DNA from: Apostichopus japonicus
Taxonomy: Eukaryota; Echinodermata; Holothuroidea; Aspidochirotida; Stichopodidae
NCBI RefSeq assembly: GCF_037975245.1
Contig: NC_092573.1
Location: 12,068,501-12,132,500 of the forward strand
DNA length: 64,000 nt
Reading direction: 5' to 3'
Shown here: one piece after another, positions 1-14,300 of the stretch
Position numbering within the stretch: the first letter of the stretch is position 1
Layout of the letters: each line of letters starts with the position of its first letter
Made by a program: the position numbers and the translations under genes
The notes under the pieces: generated by a model
What the model was told of the DNA's origin: nothing
Seen by the model: the letters and a program-made list of their open reading frames with translations, nothing else
The model's database searches: none

Positions 1-122
1 TGCATGTGAAGATGAACCTTGTTATCCTGGGGTTTCTTGCTTTGACGAGAAACCCCCGAGTGAGAATGCTACCTGTGGAAGCTGTCCGGAGAATCTCGTG
101 GGCGATGGTTTTCAGTGTTACG
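1..122 (+). CDS. exon 1: thrombospondin-like EGF domain
   Basis: Reads [13 protein letters not shown], then C-G-S-C-P and G-D-G-F-Q-C. This six-cysteine spacing resembles the first EGF of thrombospondins and COMP, not a cbEGF. The donor GT is at 123-124, phase 1. The frame implies that the exon begins one base before the window, because every other exon starts after a phase 1 junction. The gene therefore continues upstream. Confidence 0.85.
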
Positions 123-3100
123 GTATGAACAATTAAAGTGATGAATTACTTTATGTAAGGCTACGTGTTGAAATTCCATGATTTTAAACTTCCAATCACG
201 ACTCCAAATAATGCCCCCAAAATGATGACAAGCACGTGTAGACCAAGTCCCGTGATGAAGGGAAAGTTAATTATATTAAATTGTTCCTATTTGAGGATGA
301 CGATATATTACAAGCATATTGCAGACCTTCAAGATGCTTGTTGTTTGATATATAGTGTGTGTTTGACCAAAACAACGGCACGCTCTATTTGCAATGCTGC
401 AGTTTCCTACTTTTCATTCTCGCTTAACTATCACCTCCATAATTGACCATTCCACTGTAGATGCCGATGAATGTGCTGCTAAACCCGAGCCATGTGAACA
501 GATATGTGATAATATCCTTGGTGGATATGCATGCAGTTGCCGAAAGGGGTACTCCTTGAGTCTAGATGATAGTGCAACATGTCTCGGTGAGATTTTCATT
601 TTCGGATTTCATAATTTTCAAAAGCGATGTTTGGCTTAGCATCCCTGTCACTCTTCTTTTACCAACAAGGCCATCACTATATTGTTGGGTATATGGAACA
701 TCGGTAAACATATTCAAACGTGAGAAAACAAGACAATCGAGGTTAACTAATATCTCAGTTCCCTTGGGGTTGAGTGTATTATGTATGGAAAGTTGCTCTT
801 TTACATTTAATTGTGACTTTCTTAAGAAAAACGACGAGTTTTCTGTTAAGCCTAATATAGGGTTTCTGGTGTACCATGCAAAGATATTAGAATTTAATTG
901 AAACCCTCCGTTTTTCATTCCCATTACAACTACCTCCTCTTATCTTCTCTTTACCAGGGTTCACTAGTCAAAGTTTGTCATGTAAACTACCTCTGGTGTT
1001 ACTTTATTTTCTGTGTTTTATTTGTTTGTTTTTTTTTCTTTGCAGATGAAGACGAGTGTGAGTTGAACACGCACAATTGTGACGAAAACGCCTTCTGTAC
1101 TAACACTGAGGGATCGTTTCAATGCAATTGCACAGATGGTTACTATGGAGATGGTTTTAACTGTACAGGTTAGTACCAGTTGCTGGTTAGTTGTAGAGGA
1201 AATAACATAGCACACTACAATTTGCATCAAGTGTGCATCAAGAACCTTTTAAATGAAACAAGTCAACCTTCTCAGTGCTTCTATGATATCAATACACTGA
1301 TCATACTTTTGGACGCTATTACATCAGCTTTAATTGTTATTTTTTACTTGCCTATTTCTTCTTTTCCTTTTCACAAATGGTATGTGTACATGAAATTAAA
1401 AATGGCAATATTAAATAGCAACGCACTATAAAAACACAAAACTATCGATGAAGTGTTGACAACCTGAAACCAGCTGATTGCTCGAGATAACTTGAACGGG
1501 ACGAACTTAGGTAATATGTAATATGCATGGGACCTTCAAACAACACAACGTTTGTTTTATACGCAGATGTTTCAAGATCGAACAGATCTTTAATGACTTT
1601 AATGTAGCTAATATGCTACATAACGGTTTAATATGTATGCTGTAATTCCCACTTAGCCACACAACAAAAAATCAAATTCATAAACAAAGTTAAGTTTCAG
1701 GTCAGTTAGTAGGACAACTTCACTTCATTGTTTGTAAACATCAATTTCCACTAATACAAATGTATATAGTTAAGAAAAACTACAATGGACACAAGTTTGG
1801 CTTTGTAATCTGACTTAATAAACTTTTCAATGAGTTGACTAAACCATACTCTATTAGCTCGAAAAAAGGCTAATGTTGATTATTTGCTGATGCAAGAACT
1901 TATGATCCTACATATTTCGAATTCTTGAAACTTTCTGTTTCATAACTGCTTATCGTTTACCTACAGATGCCAATGAATGTGCAACATTATCCCCATGCCA
2001 TCATTTCGCCAACTGTACCAACACGGAAGGCAGCTACATTTGTTCCTGTATGGATGGATTTGAAGGAAATGGAGTGGATTGTCAAAGTAGGTACAGAATA
2101 GTTGATTACATCTGTTAAGCCAGAATCTCAAATAGAATAGCTGTTCGAACAATGATCTCTATTCAAGTATTGTTTTGGGCTTTATTTAACGTTGATGGGA
2201 TGAAAAGAAAATCTAAAAGGTTTTGTTGAAACCAATGATTGGGCAACAATGGTATAGTATTTCAGTGCAGGATTAATATTCACAAACCTGTTGTGGGACT
2301 CTTTGGGGACAAGAACAGCAGTAACTTATGTTACATGTGGAACCAGTAGTTACTGTACTAGCTATGTTTTGAAGTAAATGTAATGTTAATGTAAGTAATG
2401 TTCCCTAAATACCAACCTTACAATATATTTATGTAAGTATGTATTGTAGATCCTCCTGCAAGCAAGAACTCACGAAGCAGCCTCATTGGCTTATCAAAGC
2501 CGCAAAATGACCTAAGTCAGTCTCTTAGATTCATATTTAACGTCCATGATTATGAATTGTCAAATGTCATCAACTCTGTAACTGGACAACATACATTAAT
2601 CTTGGAGTGACTCGAACTGGAGACCTTATGATTGGAAGGCACCGGCGTTATTGCAGTAACAAATGAACCTAATGTTCTTATATCATCTCTATATCACAGA
2701 CGTAAATGAGTGTGAGGAAGATACACATGACTGTGATACCCATGCTACCTGCCATGACAATAACGGTGGCTACAGTTGCACGTGTAATCCTGGCTGGACC
2801 GGTAGTGGGGAAATGCATACGTGTTCAGTTAGCTACTGCGAAAACAGCCCCTGTCACACTTTTGCTGATTGCATAGATGGAGACGAAAGCTATGTTTGTG
2901 TCTGTCAAGATGGGTTTGTCGGCAATGGATACGAGTGCACATGTAAGTTTATGTAACAATTGTTAACGAAAACATTCATGTCTATGCAGAACCCTATGAA
3001 AGACATAATTAAACACTGTTTCCACATATTTGCGTAAATTTCCTAAACGTATGAGACCATTTTAAATTGATGTCCGTTCACAGAGCTTACAGTTGCCGTA

Positions 3101-6100
3101 GATTTGTTTATTATTAATAATATCATAATAGTATCACTAGTATTGTAATGGAAAAAATGCTGTCAAAGACGCTATGTTTGTTGGTCAATGACTATTTCTA
3201 AATAAAAGTTAAAAAGTTTCAGTATTTCATTTTCTATCAAGATACTAAATTATGGATTTGAATAGAACGTTTGTAACAATAACTGTATGAACATAACAAT
3301 TGGGAATTATTATTAAAGGATAAATGAAGAAATAGGATAACTTAAAACGTTCTATACATTAATACTTTCGAAAATAATTTAGTTTTCTATACAGCATATC
3401 ATAAATTTCATTCACGGTCGATTAATTAATTAATCATCAATTTGTCATTTTGCATGTACAAATGCTAATTTTATTTTAACGCAATGGCTATGTTTCCATT
3501 CATGCAGTCGTTGACGCTTGTGAGGCTGGACTACATGATTGTGACATGGCAGAGTATGTCTGCGTAAGGAACCAATCGAGTTACTACTGCCAGTGCTTAG
3601 AGGGTTACGAGGAGGTGAATGGTACATGTAAAGGTCAGTCGTATCCTGTTATACGATACCAGCTACTTATAGAGGTCATATCATTGCAAATGATCAATTG
3701 ATTCAACTTTTCTTTTCTAGTCTAAGAAATCATCTTCTGAGCTATCGACGCTGTGGTTTAACATGGATGCTCTTCTCTTAGGGTTTAGAAATTGTTATTG
3801 TATTATTGGTTGCTTTTGTAATGGTTGCCCAAACATGAAAACAACAATGATATCGTTATTAGTGAACTAATATACCATCCGAGACGTCGAGAGCCAGAGC
3901 GGGCCGCGTGGACAATGACGTCACCGGGCCCTGTTTTGGTCTTTCCATTTTAAGGTTGTTATCAACATTTTAAATTCTCTTTTACTCTTCTCTTATTTTC
4001 CCAGGTACCCTAAATGATCCCTGGCCGCGGGGCTTTAACCCCATTCCCACTCTGAACCTCCTCTCGTCAGGCCTGATTATCATGGCAAACCTTAACAGTA
4101 ACTTAAAGGGGAAATAATACGTCATTAGAAAAAAAAATACCAAAGGTATACTTATTAAAGGTATACCTAGGCCTAACGGAGGAGTTTCAGTGGCCCCGGT
4201 TTAATAGAGAGGAGGGAGAGAGGAGGGAGAGAGAGCACTTTATTTGGACTGCAATTGACGCCAGGTCCGTAGCCAGAGTTTAAATGTTAAGGGTTTGAAG
4301 CACAAATGGTCGCGGATAGACGTCCTTGGTGTCCCCGTCCCTTTTTTTCATAAAAAAGTTACATTGCAACATTTCTAAATGTTTTCTATTTCTTGGCATG
4401 TTTCAGATGTCGATGAATGCAACCAAGACGTTTGTCATCCCAATGCTACTTGCACTAACTTTGAAGCAAGCTACTTGTGCGAATGCAACGGTGGATTTTT
4501 AGGCGATGGATTCTATTGTAACGGTACAGTAATAGCCAATGAATTATCAATCGTTTGGTTGACGTACGTTAATTGAAATACCCTTTATTCTGAATATGTT
4601 TCCGTTTCTCCTAACTATCATTTGAATGTATTCAATATATTTAATAGATAGCATATACAGATACCGTGCTCTAAAACGTACCGTAATACATGTAACGATC
4701 CAGTAATAATAACAATTTGTGTAATGATGCCGGTATAGTTCTCCCGAGAGCACTTAATTGGTAAGTCTTCGAAGAAAACTAAATGACTCTGTTGAGGAGT
4801 AGACATAGAAATAATTCTTATTCCGGTAGTAAGAGCTTCTCAGAATGTCGAGGCATAATAAAGAAAACGATGGACGAGGTTTGAACGCACTATACATAAA
4901 CGAATAAAACATTATTCTAAAACTCTACTCATCAAACACGCGAGACATTGAACGTAAAACGAAAAAGTTACATAAATCACCATGAGTAATTAAAGAGATA
5001 AAAGTGACGTAAGGGGCCAATTAACTAGATTTAATAACTTATCTGTAAATTTGGCAGCAAACTGATAAACATGAACGTAGTCGGGTTGTCTTTATTATTA
5101 GGAATAATTTATTAGGAATAAGTCGCGGCGCGTAGTTAGATAAAATATATGTTCGACGAGTCACGAATAGATGGATCCAACACAGCCCACTTTGTAACTT
5201 TAAACTGGAGTCGGTAGAGATAGAAGATCCTCTTTGAAGGAATAGAAATACCACTTCGGTTTTCTCCAGGTTTAAAGTAATAGTTAGTCTATTCAAAAAT
5301 TAATAGCAGGATTCCTCACGGTTTTATGGGTGGGGAAGTATATAGAATAAAATGTCTTCTGCTTGAATACAGAATGCTTTATCGTGATTAAATAAGTACT
5401 GGTGAGAGGCGATTGTCTGTGCCCAACGATGATGAATAAACTTCTGCGATCGCGTGATTCACGATGACGGCGTACGGTAGTGAATGACGTCACTTAACGA
5501 TGTCATTTAATTAATATGCAAGAGGTAAATCAGTAACCCCATAAGTGACACCATACACTTTAGGTTTATGTTTTACGTTCACACAAGAAAAAAAGCTCTG
5601 GAAATGACACTTTTGTCACATGAAGAAATACACAATTTGTTTTCATTTCGCCAAACAGCTGATTCGAAGAAAGCGGAATTATTCTAGCCATTGATTGATT
5701 GATTTGTTTCATCAGATATTGATGAATGTGATTCTAACCCTTGTGGGGATGATGATTTGCTGGACTGTATCAACACCGTGGGATCTTACATATGTAGCTG
5801 CAAGTTAGGATACCACACCAACGAGACTGGTGGTGATTGTATAGGTATGAAAACTAGCACTGAAACCACACGATACACACAGAGAACACAGTTTCTACTG
5901 TAAATATTAAAGTTTTGTACCAAAGTAAAAACTGGATCGTGCTCTATATCGGTAGCATGTGCTATTTGGATTGCAGCGAGAACTGAGGGTATGTGTAATT
6001 CCAACAAATCCAGTTGTTTGGGATTTGTTGGGATTACACATATCCTCAGTTCTTACTGTAAACCATATAGCACATGCTACCGATTTATCAGATTTGTCAG

Positions 6101-7255
6101 CACAGTCCAGTATTACTGTGGTACAAAGTTTTGAAATTTATAGTAGTTACTGTTATCTGTGTGTGAATCGGTTGGTGAAACCCAGGGTCAAATTAATAAT
6201 TTAATCATCGGTTTTCGAATATTTGTGTTCTTTTTGAAGATTATGTTTGTTTGTCCTTTTTCGCTATTTTTGCTTGCCAGAGATTATTTTTATGTTTTGT
6301 TTAGGGAAAGACTTTTGTTTTAAACAAAAAAGTTTCTTCAGAAAAATCCTTCGCAGAAAGACAAACTGTTTCTTTGGAAAATAAATATATTCATTAAGAC
6401 AGAATAACTTGAACTCCGTAAACCATTAAGTTGATATTAAGAATACTATTAGAACTGGATCCAATGGTGCGTCTGAATTATATAACTCCAGGTACAAGTT
6501 GCTAAGTGGCTTCAGTAAACTAAATATAGATGAATCCGAGAATGCAAACTGTCGTCTTTAACTTCTAATCTTATAGAATGAAAATCTGGAGGAACAACAA
6601 GACATGTGACTTTGATTTGGGAATGCTTACCCAACATTTACCTCAACACTCTACAGCAAAATTATTGCTCTGTGTATTCCATATCATAAATATCAGTATA
6701 GCAATGTTTAAAACAAAAGGACACATTTGAAATGCTTTTTCCTACTTAATTATGCAACAAGAGGTATTTTTTCTCATTTAAATTTACAGCAAATCACATT
6801 TTAAATTACAAAAAGGGCGTTCTTTTTACTACTGCTATTTAGTAAGAGGAAGTCTGTTATTGCTTCCAAAAGTTGAAAAATACCCCAAAATAAAATGTCC
6901 GTGTAAATAAATCTAAGAACTTTCCATCTTTTGCAGATGTTGACGAATGTGCCTTGGACACCAATGATTGTCAACAGAATTGCAGTAATACCATCGGAGG
7001 GTACGATTGTCTTTGTGAAAGAGGATACAAGGTGGTTACCTCTAATCCAAGTGAATGCGAAGGTAAGTAAGAAAACAAACGTCGTTGTCGTCGCCTCATC
7101 ATTCTCCTCAACAAAACGAATGTAACAGATGATAACAATTATGGGACTGATTACTTTTAAGCAAAATAAAACTGTATTATTTTAAATTAGACATGTCTGT
7201 GTATGATGATGGTGGTAAGGAAAATGAGGATGAGATGGTGATAGTGATGGTTATT

Positions 7256-7332
<77 letters not shown>

Positions 7333-10300
7333 CATGATCATGATCATGATCATGATCATGATCATCATGATCATCATGATCATCATGATCATCATCATCA
7401 TCATCATCATGATTATGATCATGATGATGATGATCATCATGATCATCATGACCATAATCATGATCATGGTCGTCGTCCTCCTCATCATCATCATCGTCTT
7501 CATCATTTTTAAATATTTACTATGTTGGATCCTACTTTTCACAGACGTTGACGAGTGTTCGAGTGGTCTTGATAACTGCGAACAAGTGTGCATAAACTTA
7601 AACGGTGGATACAATTGTTCGTGCTACGAAAAGTTCTTCAAGAATGGTACCAAGTGCCGGCGTAAGTATGATATTAATAACTAGCAGCCGGGTGCGTTGC
7701 GTTTTTCCTCATTTAAGTGTTTGAAGAACACCTAAATTGTTAGTTTCCGGTATAAAAGTTTCCAATGAATAATTGTCTTAAACTTTCAGAACCCCACTAT
7801 TTTTCAAAAAAATCATCTTAACATAGCCTTAACATTGTCACATTTTTATGATAGCGGTACCCAATAGCCTAATTTATGAAACTAGTTACTAATTGCCATT
7901 TTATGCGACAGAAGTTCCATAATATATGCACAGAGCATATATAAGTATCCTAACGAATCTGATAAAAAGCAAAATTAACATACATCAACCAAAGAAGATA
8001 ACGTCAAAAACTCGCATTTTCTTAAATGACATAGATATTGCATGTTGCATGATATTCAATCTATTTGGTTATGTAATATTACACAAAACCATGTAGGAAT
8101 TATTTCCTTTCTCGCATTACAAAAAAAAAACAATTGTTTGTGAATTAACCCGACAAAATGAACAGGAATAACGTCTGCAACCAAAAAAAAAACTTTGTCA
8201 TAATAGTGTTTAATAAAGGAAAAAGAAACTCTGTTTGCAATTACGCAATTTAACATATTTTTTTTGTAATAATCCGAGGTAAATTGAGAGCAAGTAACAC
8301 ATTTAATAAACAAATTCAACAAGATTCGAAAATATCATACAACACTGCAACTCCAGTAGGCATGTTTAAACAATCATCTGTTGGCGGACTTGGGTTCCCA
8401 CAATTTCAAACAGTGTTACTCTCATTTGTGTTTGTTAAACATGATGTACCCCATGATCAATGTCCTTATTCTGTCAAAGAAAATATTTACTATATATTGA
8501 ATTATCTATATTGAGAAGAAGTTAAGGTAACTCACTCTTGTACATTTCACTGACTTTTTATTAATTTATTTTTAGCATTGGAAGAATGCGATAATTCAAC
8601 TTGTGTGAACGGAGCATGCTATGTAGTACAGAACAGCACAGCCTGTCTTTGCGATCGAGGCTTCAATACCTCCTCTGCCGACTCTACAGTATGTGAAGGT
8701 AAAGAATGCATCAAACAAAGTGACACTCTTCTCATTGACTGCTGTGATGTGAAACATGTTACTTTTAGGTTTAACGCTTTCATTTGAATGTGTTTTATGA
8801 TGGTAGAAAATTAGAGAATTAACAAACACAAATATAGATAAGAAGTTCTTATTAAGAACATTCGGCTTCATGTGGAAGATCATTTTATGGAAATCCTTAA
8901 ATTTATATTAGATGAAATCCCACCTATTACGTTTAGCCGACCTCCTACCCATGCAGACACAAGGTTGCATTGCTTCTAACGTCATCACGTATTATCCACT
9001 CGACCATAACACAGGCATTGTAAGAGGTCATTCTAAAGTTATCACTATTGTATCCAAAAGTAAGCAAAACTACTTTTGTGTCCACACTTGCTGTACTACT
9101 AGCTGGATGATCTTAACTTTTCCTCAAGTAGTAAAGGCTTGATTTTGCCAAACATCATATTCAAGACTTATACTTACAATCTCCAAATTTTGAAATATTA
9201 TGAAAAATTAATAGTTAGTTATTAGCAATATCATTTAACAAAGAAAAGATAAAGAAAGAAGAGAGAGTTGATTTATTCATACTTTTACTCCAAAAACTTT
9301 ACCAGAAGGAAAGTTTTCATCAGACGTTAACTTTCTGTTTAAGAACATAATTGAACTTAATGTAAAAAAAACCTTCTACCTCTGATTAGCGCCTTATGAC
9401 TATATCGATTATGAATGTCCACAGACGTCGATGAATGTGCTTCCAGTGAACTCAATGGATGCAACCAGATATGCAATAATAAGATCGGAAGCTACAGTTG
9501 CGATTGTAACAATGGATATATCATCAATCCAGATGATAACTCTACATGTGAAGGTAAAAATGTCAAACCTTTTGCTATATAGTATTAAAGGATGGTGAGG
9601 AGAAATAAAAAGGAATTATTACTGGCTGGTGCAACTTGTTTTTTTAAATATTAAAGTTAGTCTTTTGAGACAGGACACAATACAAAAGGAGGGCTCATAA
9701 GTAAGGACATCTTTACAGAAATAATACAACACTCAGTAGAAAACCAGAAAACATTCATGACCTCAAAATATCATGTATTCAATACAAGGATTATCGAAAG
9801 TGAAAGAATTTGCAGGTCATTCATCATTGCATTTCAATAAAAAAACAGTCAACAATTCAGGTAAGGCAAATGTGTCATACAATTATATTCAAATATCCAA
9901 TGAATTTATAACGAGTAATATATTAAGTTATGTAAACTTGAATCTTCTCCCACATTGGTCAACATATCTATCTTTATCTCTTCAACATATATGGCAAGTT
10001 GCCTATATGTATGGTACTGTTCATTTATTGATTTCTGTAAACGGAACAAATTAACCTCAGTCGGCTATTTGTGGTATTATTTTGATATTAGATATCAACG
10101 AATGCTTGGTACATAGTTCCAGCTGTAACACCAGTAATGAGATTTGCCGGAATACAATCGGAAGCTTTACATGTGACTGCATCTCGGGGACCGTTAGAAA
10201 TAACTCAACGGAGGACTGCATTGGTAAATTTGACTGTGTTGACTTTAAATTTACGTCTACTATCTATATATTGCTAACACTGGATACATGAAAATGGCCA

Positions 10301-11262
10301 AATATTTGCATTGCAAGTTATCAGTAAGTATAGGTTTTCTTGATGTAGCCAAATATGATGTATGTTTAAAGGTAAACAGTATATAAGTATCGGCGAACGG
10401 TTTCAAATTAATGTACAATAACTTGTTTCATCTTATGAACGGTAAGGAATTTCTATTTCGTACCCCTCTATTAATAAAGAAACGAACAGCTATAATATGA
10501 TGATAACATATGAATGATCAATGTACTGTCAGCTATAATTAACGTTGCAAAATTCTATACAGTATTTTGACTTCTTTATGTTTAATAAAATTATGATTTG
10601 ACAATTATTCAAAAGTGTAATCAGGAACCGTCTGTTGGCAACGAGCTGTTCTTTAAAGCAAAAACAAGTGGGAGTATATTTTAGCTACAATTTTGTAGGA
10701 ACCATGAAATCGTAATGCACGAATATAGGTTCTATTCAAATTGAAGATGCAAACAATAACGATAATTGTACATAAGATGAATGTATCTCCAAAGACTATA
10801 TACAAGCCCAACTTCCCAATTATATTTACAGATTTAGATGAATGCACATTAGATCCATGTGGAGAAAATGCGGTTTGTGCTAACACTCCTGGTTCATATA
10901 CATGCAAGTGTCGAGATGGCTACACTGGTGACGGTCGTGTCTGTAAAGGTATGATTAAAGACTATAATGCCATCGTTGCCCTCTTCTGATCAGCCTGTAA
11001 CTACTTAATGAATCTCTAATTATCTATTTATAATAACATAGTTGGCACTAGTATAAATTAAGACAAGTTCACAAAAAAAGAGTCACGAAATCTCGTTGAA
11101 AGTAAAATCCACGTAAGGAAGGAAAATCAATGGTTGAAAAATGGCTGAATTTTGCTGTGTTAAAATCTTCATAGAATCGGCTCGAAAATGTAAATAATTG
11201 CAATAATAAAGTTAAAATGAAACAGATTCCACTATTAATCTATTTTAAGACTTAAGAATATG

Positions 11263-11313
<51 letters not shown>

Positions 11314-14300
11314 GTTTTTTATTGAATTGTTTTCATTGATATGTCATTCAACATACGAAGCGAAATTATAATTTTCCAGATATTATATAACTGGCTGTTA
11401 ATTTTTTTCTATGTTTCGTTTGTTCTTAATATAAATAGTAACAGTATATAGGTAAAACATGTTACTATTAATGAGATGATTATTTATTGTGGTTACACAT
11501 ACTATGGTTACCCATATTGACAAATTGTTCTGTTTTCAATTATTTCCTTTTAGACATTGATGAATGCATATATCCCCATAACTGTTCAGTGAACGCAGAC
11601 TGCATTAACTCCGAAGGCAGCTACAACTGTTTATGCAGGGCTGGATATACCGGAGATGGAAAAACCTGTTCTGGTAATTAGCATATATATAAAACTCATA
11701 AATCGTTTGCAACATCTGAGCCCAAACTCGTGATGAATTTTATAGGTCTTGATTTGTATTTGTGGTAAACATGATGTTGAAATACTTTCCAAAGTGAACT
11801 TATACACTCATTATGTCACGTGAGACGAGTAAAGGGAATAATTATGTACCTGCTCTGACCTAAATTATTACTTGCGTACTTTGTCGATACATGTATGATC
11901 GGTCATGGGTTACGTGGCATTGTGCAAAGACTTGATATCATAACGCCAAACGCTCCTTTATCTGGAAGCCCGTCTTTCTCCTTATCGAAATTATATTAAA
12001 ACATAATAGTAACAGTCAGACTCATCTAACAAAACCACCGGTAGAATTAACTTGTATCGAGTTTTCTGTCTGATAGAGAACATAATGTAGGATTGCCTTA
12101 GCCCTATTTAATTTATTGTTAGGATATATACCATAATTTTCTATTATATATGCAGTTTGAGTGACAGGACTTTCTCTATTCTTACCACACGTGTATATTT
12201 TGGAACATTGCTCCAGCGTTTTTTGACCTACTTTAAATATCGATATCTGGTTGCAAAAGGAGCTGACGATCCGTAATATTAATCTCTGTGGTAGTACTTA
12301 TTGGTTGTGTGCTTATTTACCTGCCTGGTAGGATTCAGTTCGTTGAAAAGCCAACTGACTCATTACGGTGTATAAGAAATATATATATCTTGATAAATAA
12401 CAAAACTAACGTTGAATGGGATGACAGGCTTTATAATAAGCTCCAAATCAACAGCTGATTGTAAATGTGATGACCGACTGAAAATTATAAGATTATCTTT
12501 CTTTATATTTAATTTATCTTCCAAGATATCAATGAATGCGATACACCAACGAACTACACGTGCTGGGCGAATAGTAAATGTCAAAATACAAATGGTAGCT
12601 ACACTTGTGTCTGTGAAAATGGCTATTCTGCTGTAGGGAAAACCTGTATGGGTAAGTGGTTGTTCTCTTAAATGAACCTGTAACTTCCTTTTTTATGTAT
12701 CCAAACTGAAATGAAACAGATACTAAAATTGACTAGTGCTAATTTGTTTTGCTAATATGATTGTATTAAAAAAAATATAGGTAATTAGGCTAACTCCATA
12801 CATTACGTTTTACGCATTGTTACACTTGTGAAGTTTGGAAGGAATACATTACACACTGAACTCTTTTCTTTGGAGTTTCTATATATCTTAACAGTGTGTT
12901 TTACAATACGTGTATGTGGTTAAAAACACATTTAAGCAATGATATTTTAAGAAGTGAAAGAGATATTGAATTTAAATTGTCCTAATCCAACAGTACAATT
13001 TCTGGTTACCGTAGTACTGAGTAACATTGTTTTAATTTTTTTTACAGTTTGGACGTGTTGATACACGACTGAAAACCTAAATTTAGTTTCCCAAATTTAG
13101 TGACAGTTTACAATAAACATAATATAATGTAATTCTTGTTTTAACATTAGACGTTGATGAATGCTCTCTGCAAGTCACAGATCCAAATATAACTAACTGT
13201 CATCCTGACGCTATTTGCAGTAACACTGATGGAAGTTATAACTGCAATTGTAAGGACGGATTTGCTGGTAATGGAACCGTCTGTAAAGGTACTGTAAAAT
13301 TTGTATTAAAGAGTCACTATCATGCAACCTTTGAAATATACACGATACGAGTACCATAGAATTACATTGCATTTGCAATGTCAAAGATACACCAACTTGA
13401 TGTATTCTAGATTCTCGGAATGCTCTTTTGGGGCTAGATTTATGACAACGTCTGCTCCTAAACAATGTTGTACAGATCAGCATTGAGCCCTATTTTCAAT
13501 ATTCAACACTGCCTTTTTCAACACTTATTCAACACTTATTCAACTTCAACGCTTCAACACTTATTCGAGAATGCCAAACATATTCAACACTGCCTATTTT
13601 CCTTGACAAATTAGTAGTAAATTGTAACTTTGCCATTTGAGGCCATAATGGTCCTAAAATATTTTTTTCATTAAGTTTTGTGTTGGATCTGAACAACTGA
13701 CTTAAAAGCCTGTGAGTTACAGTTCAGATAATATAGTCCAGTTACGTTAATAAATTTACCTCGGTTGTTTACAGGGCCATTGTTTAAACAATACAATGAT
13801 TTTCAAATCATAATACTTGGAATGGTAGAAGTGTTTCCTTTTCTTTACCTTTTACAACTTAAAAAGAAAGAATTTTAAGAAAGAATTGAGAGTAAAGTCA
13901 TCTGACCCAACTTTTCAGTTTGTGTTAGAAGTAACATACAACCGTAAGTATAATTTTCATACAAGTTGAAAACGGATGACTAATTTAACTTGTATCAAGA
14001 AAAACAAAACTACATTGTAAAACACTTATAATATGAGTGGTTTCATTTTCGTTGCTTTCAATACAATCATTTGGGCCATTTCAGTTTAGTGAATTTTGAG
14101 GCAATTTCTTCTGAGCGTGCTATTCTTGAATTGAGCCAATCTACAGTAATATGTTTCTCGTAGATTGGTAAATAATTCCACCTTTAAATGCATCTCTTGT
14201 TCCTTGTCTCAAGCACTAAGTATTTCTCAGTACAGTTTCCTACATGATGTGTATGGTGTTAACTTTTGCTCGCGTCATCCACTTAGAATGGTTGCGGGTA

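Larger units (their letters stand above)
123..5715 (+). other. introns 1-7, mostly no recognisable content
   Basis: The seven introns between exons 1 and 8 run from about 340 to 1,190 bp. Apart from the SINE-like piece at about 2,585-2,655 and a GC-richer stretch at about 3,880-4,340, I see only unique AT-rich intron sequence. The GC-richer stretch may be old repeat DNA. Confidence 0.6.

Noticed and set aside
7177-7684. 163- and 145-codon open frames across the GAT/ATC array
   Set aside because: Microsatellite read-through. On the + strand the frame merely runs into the real exon 10.
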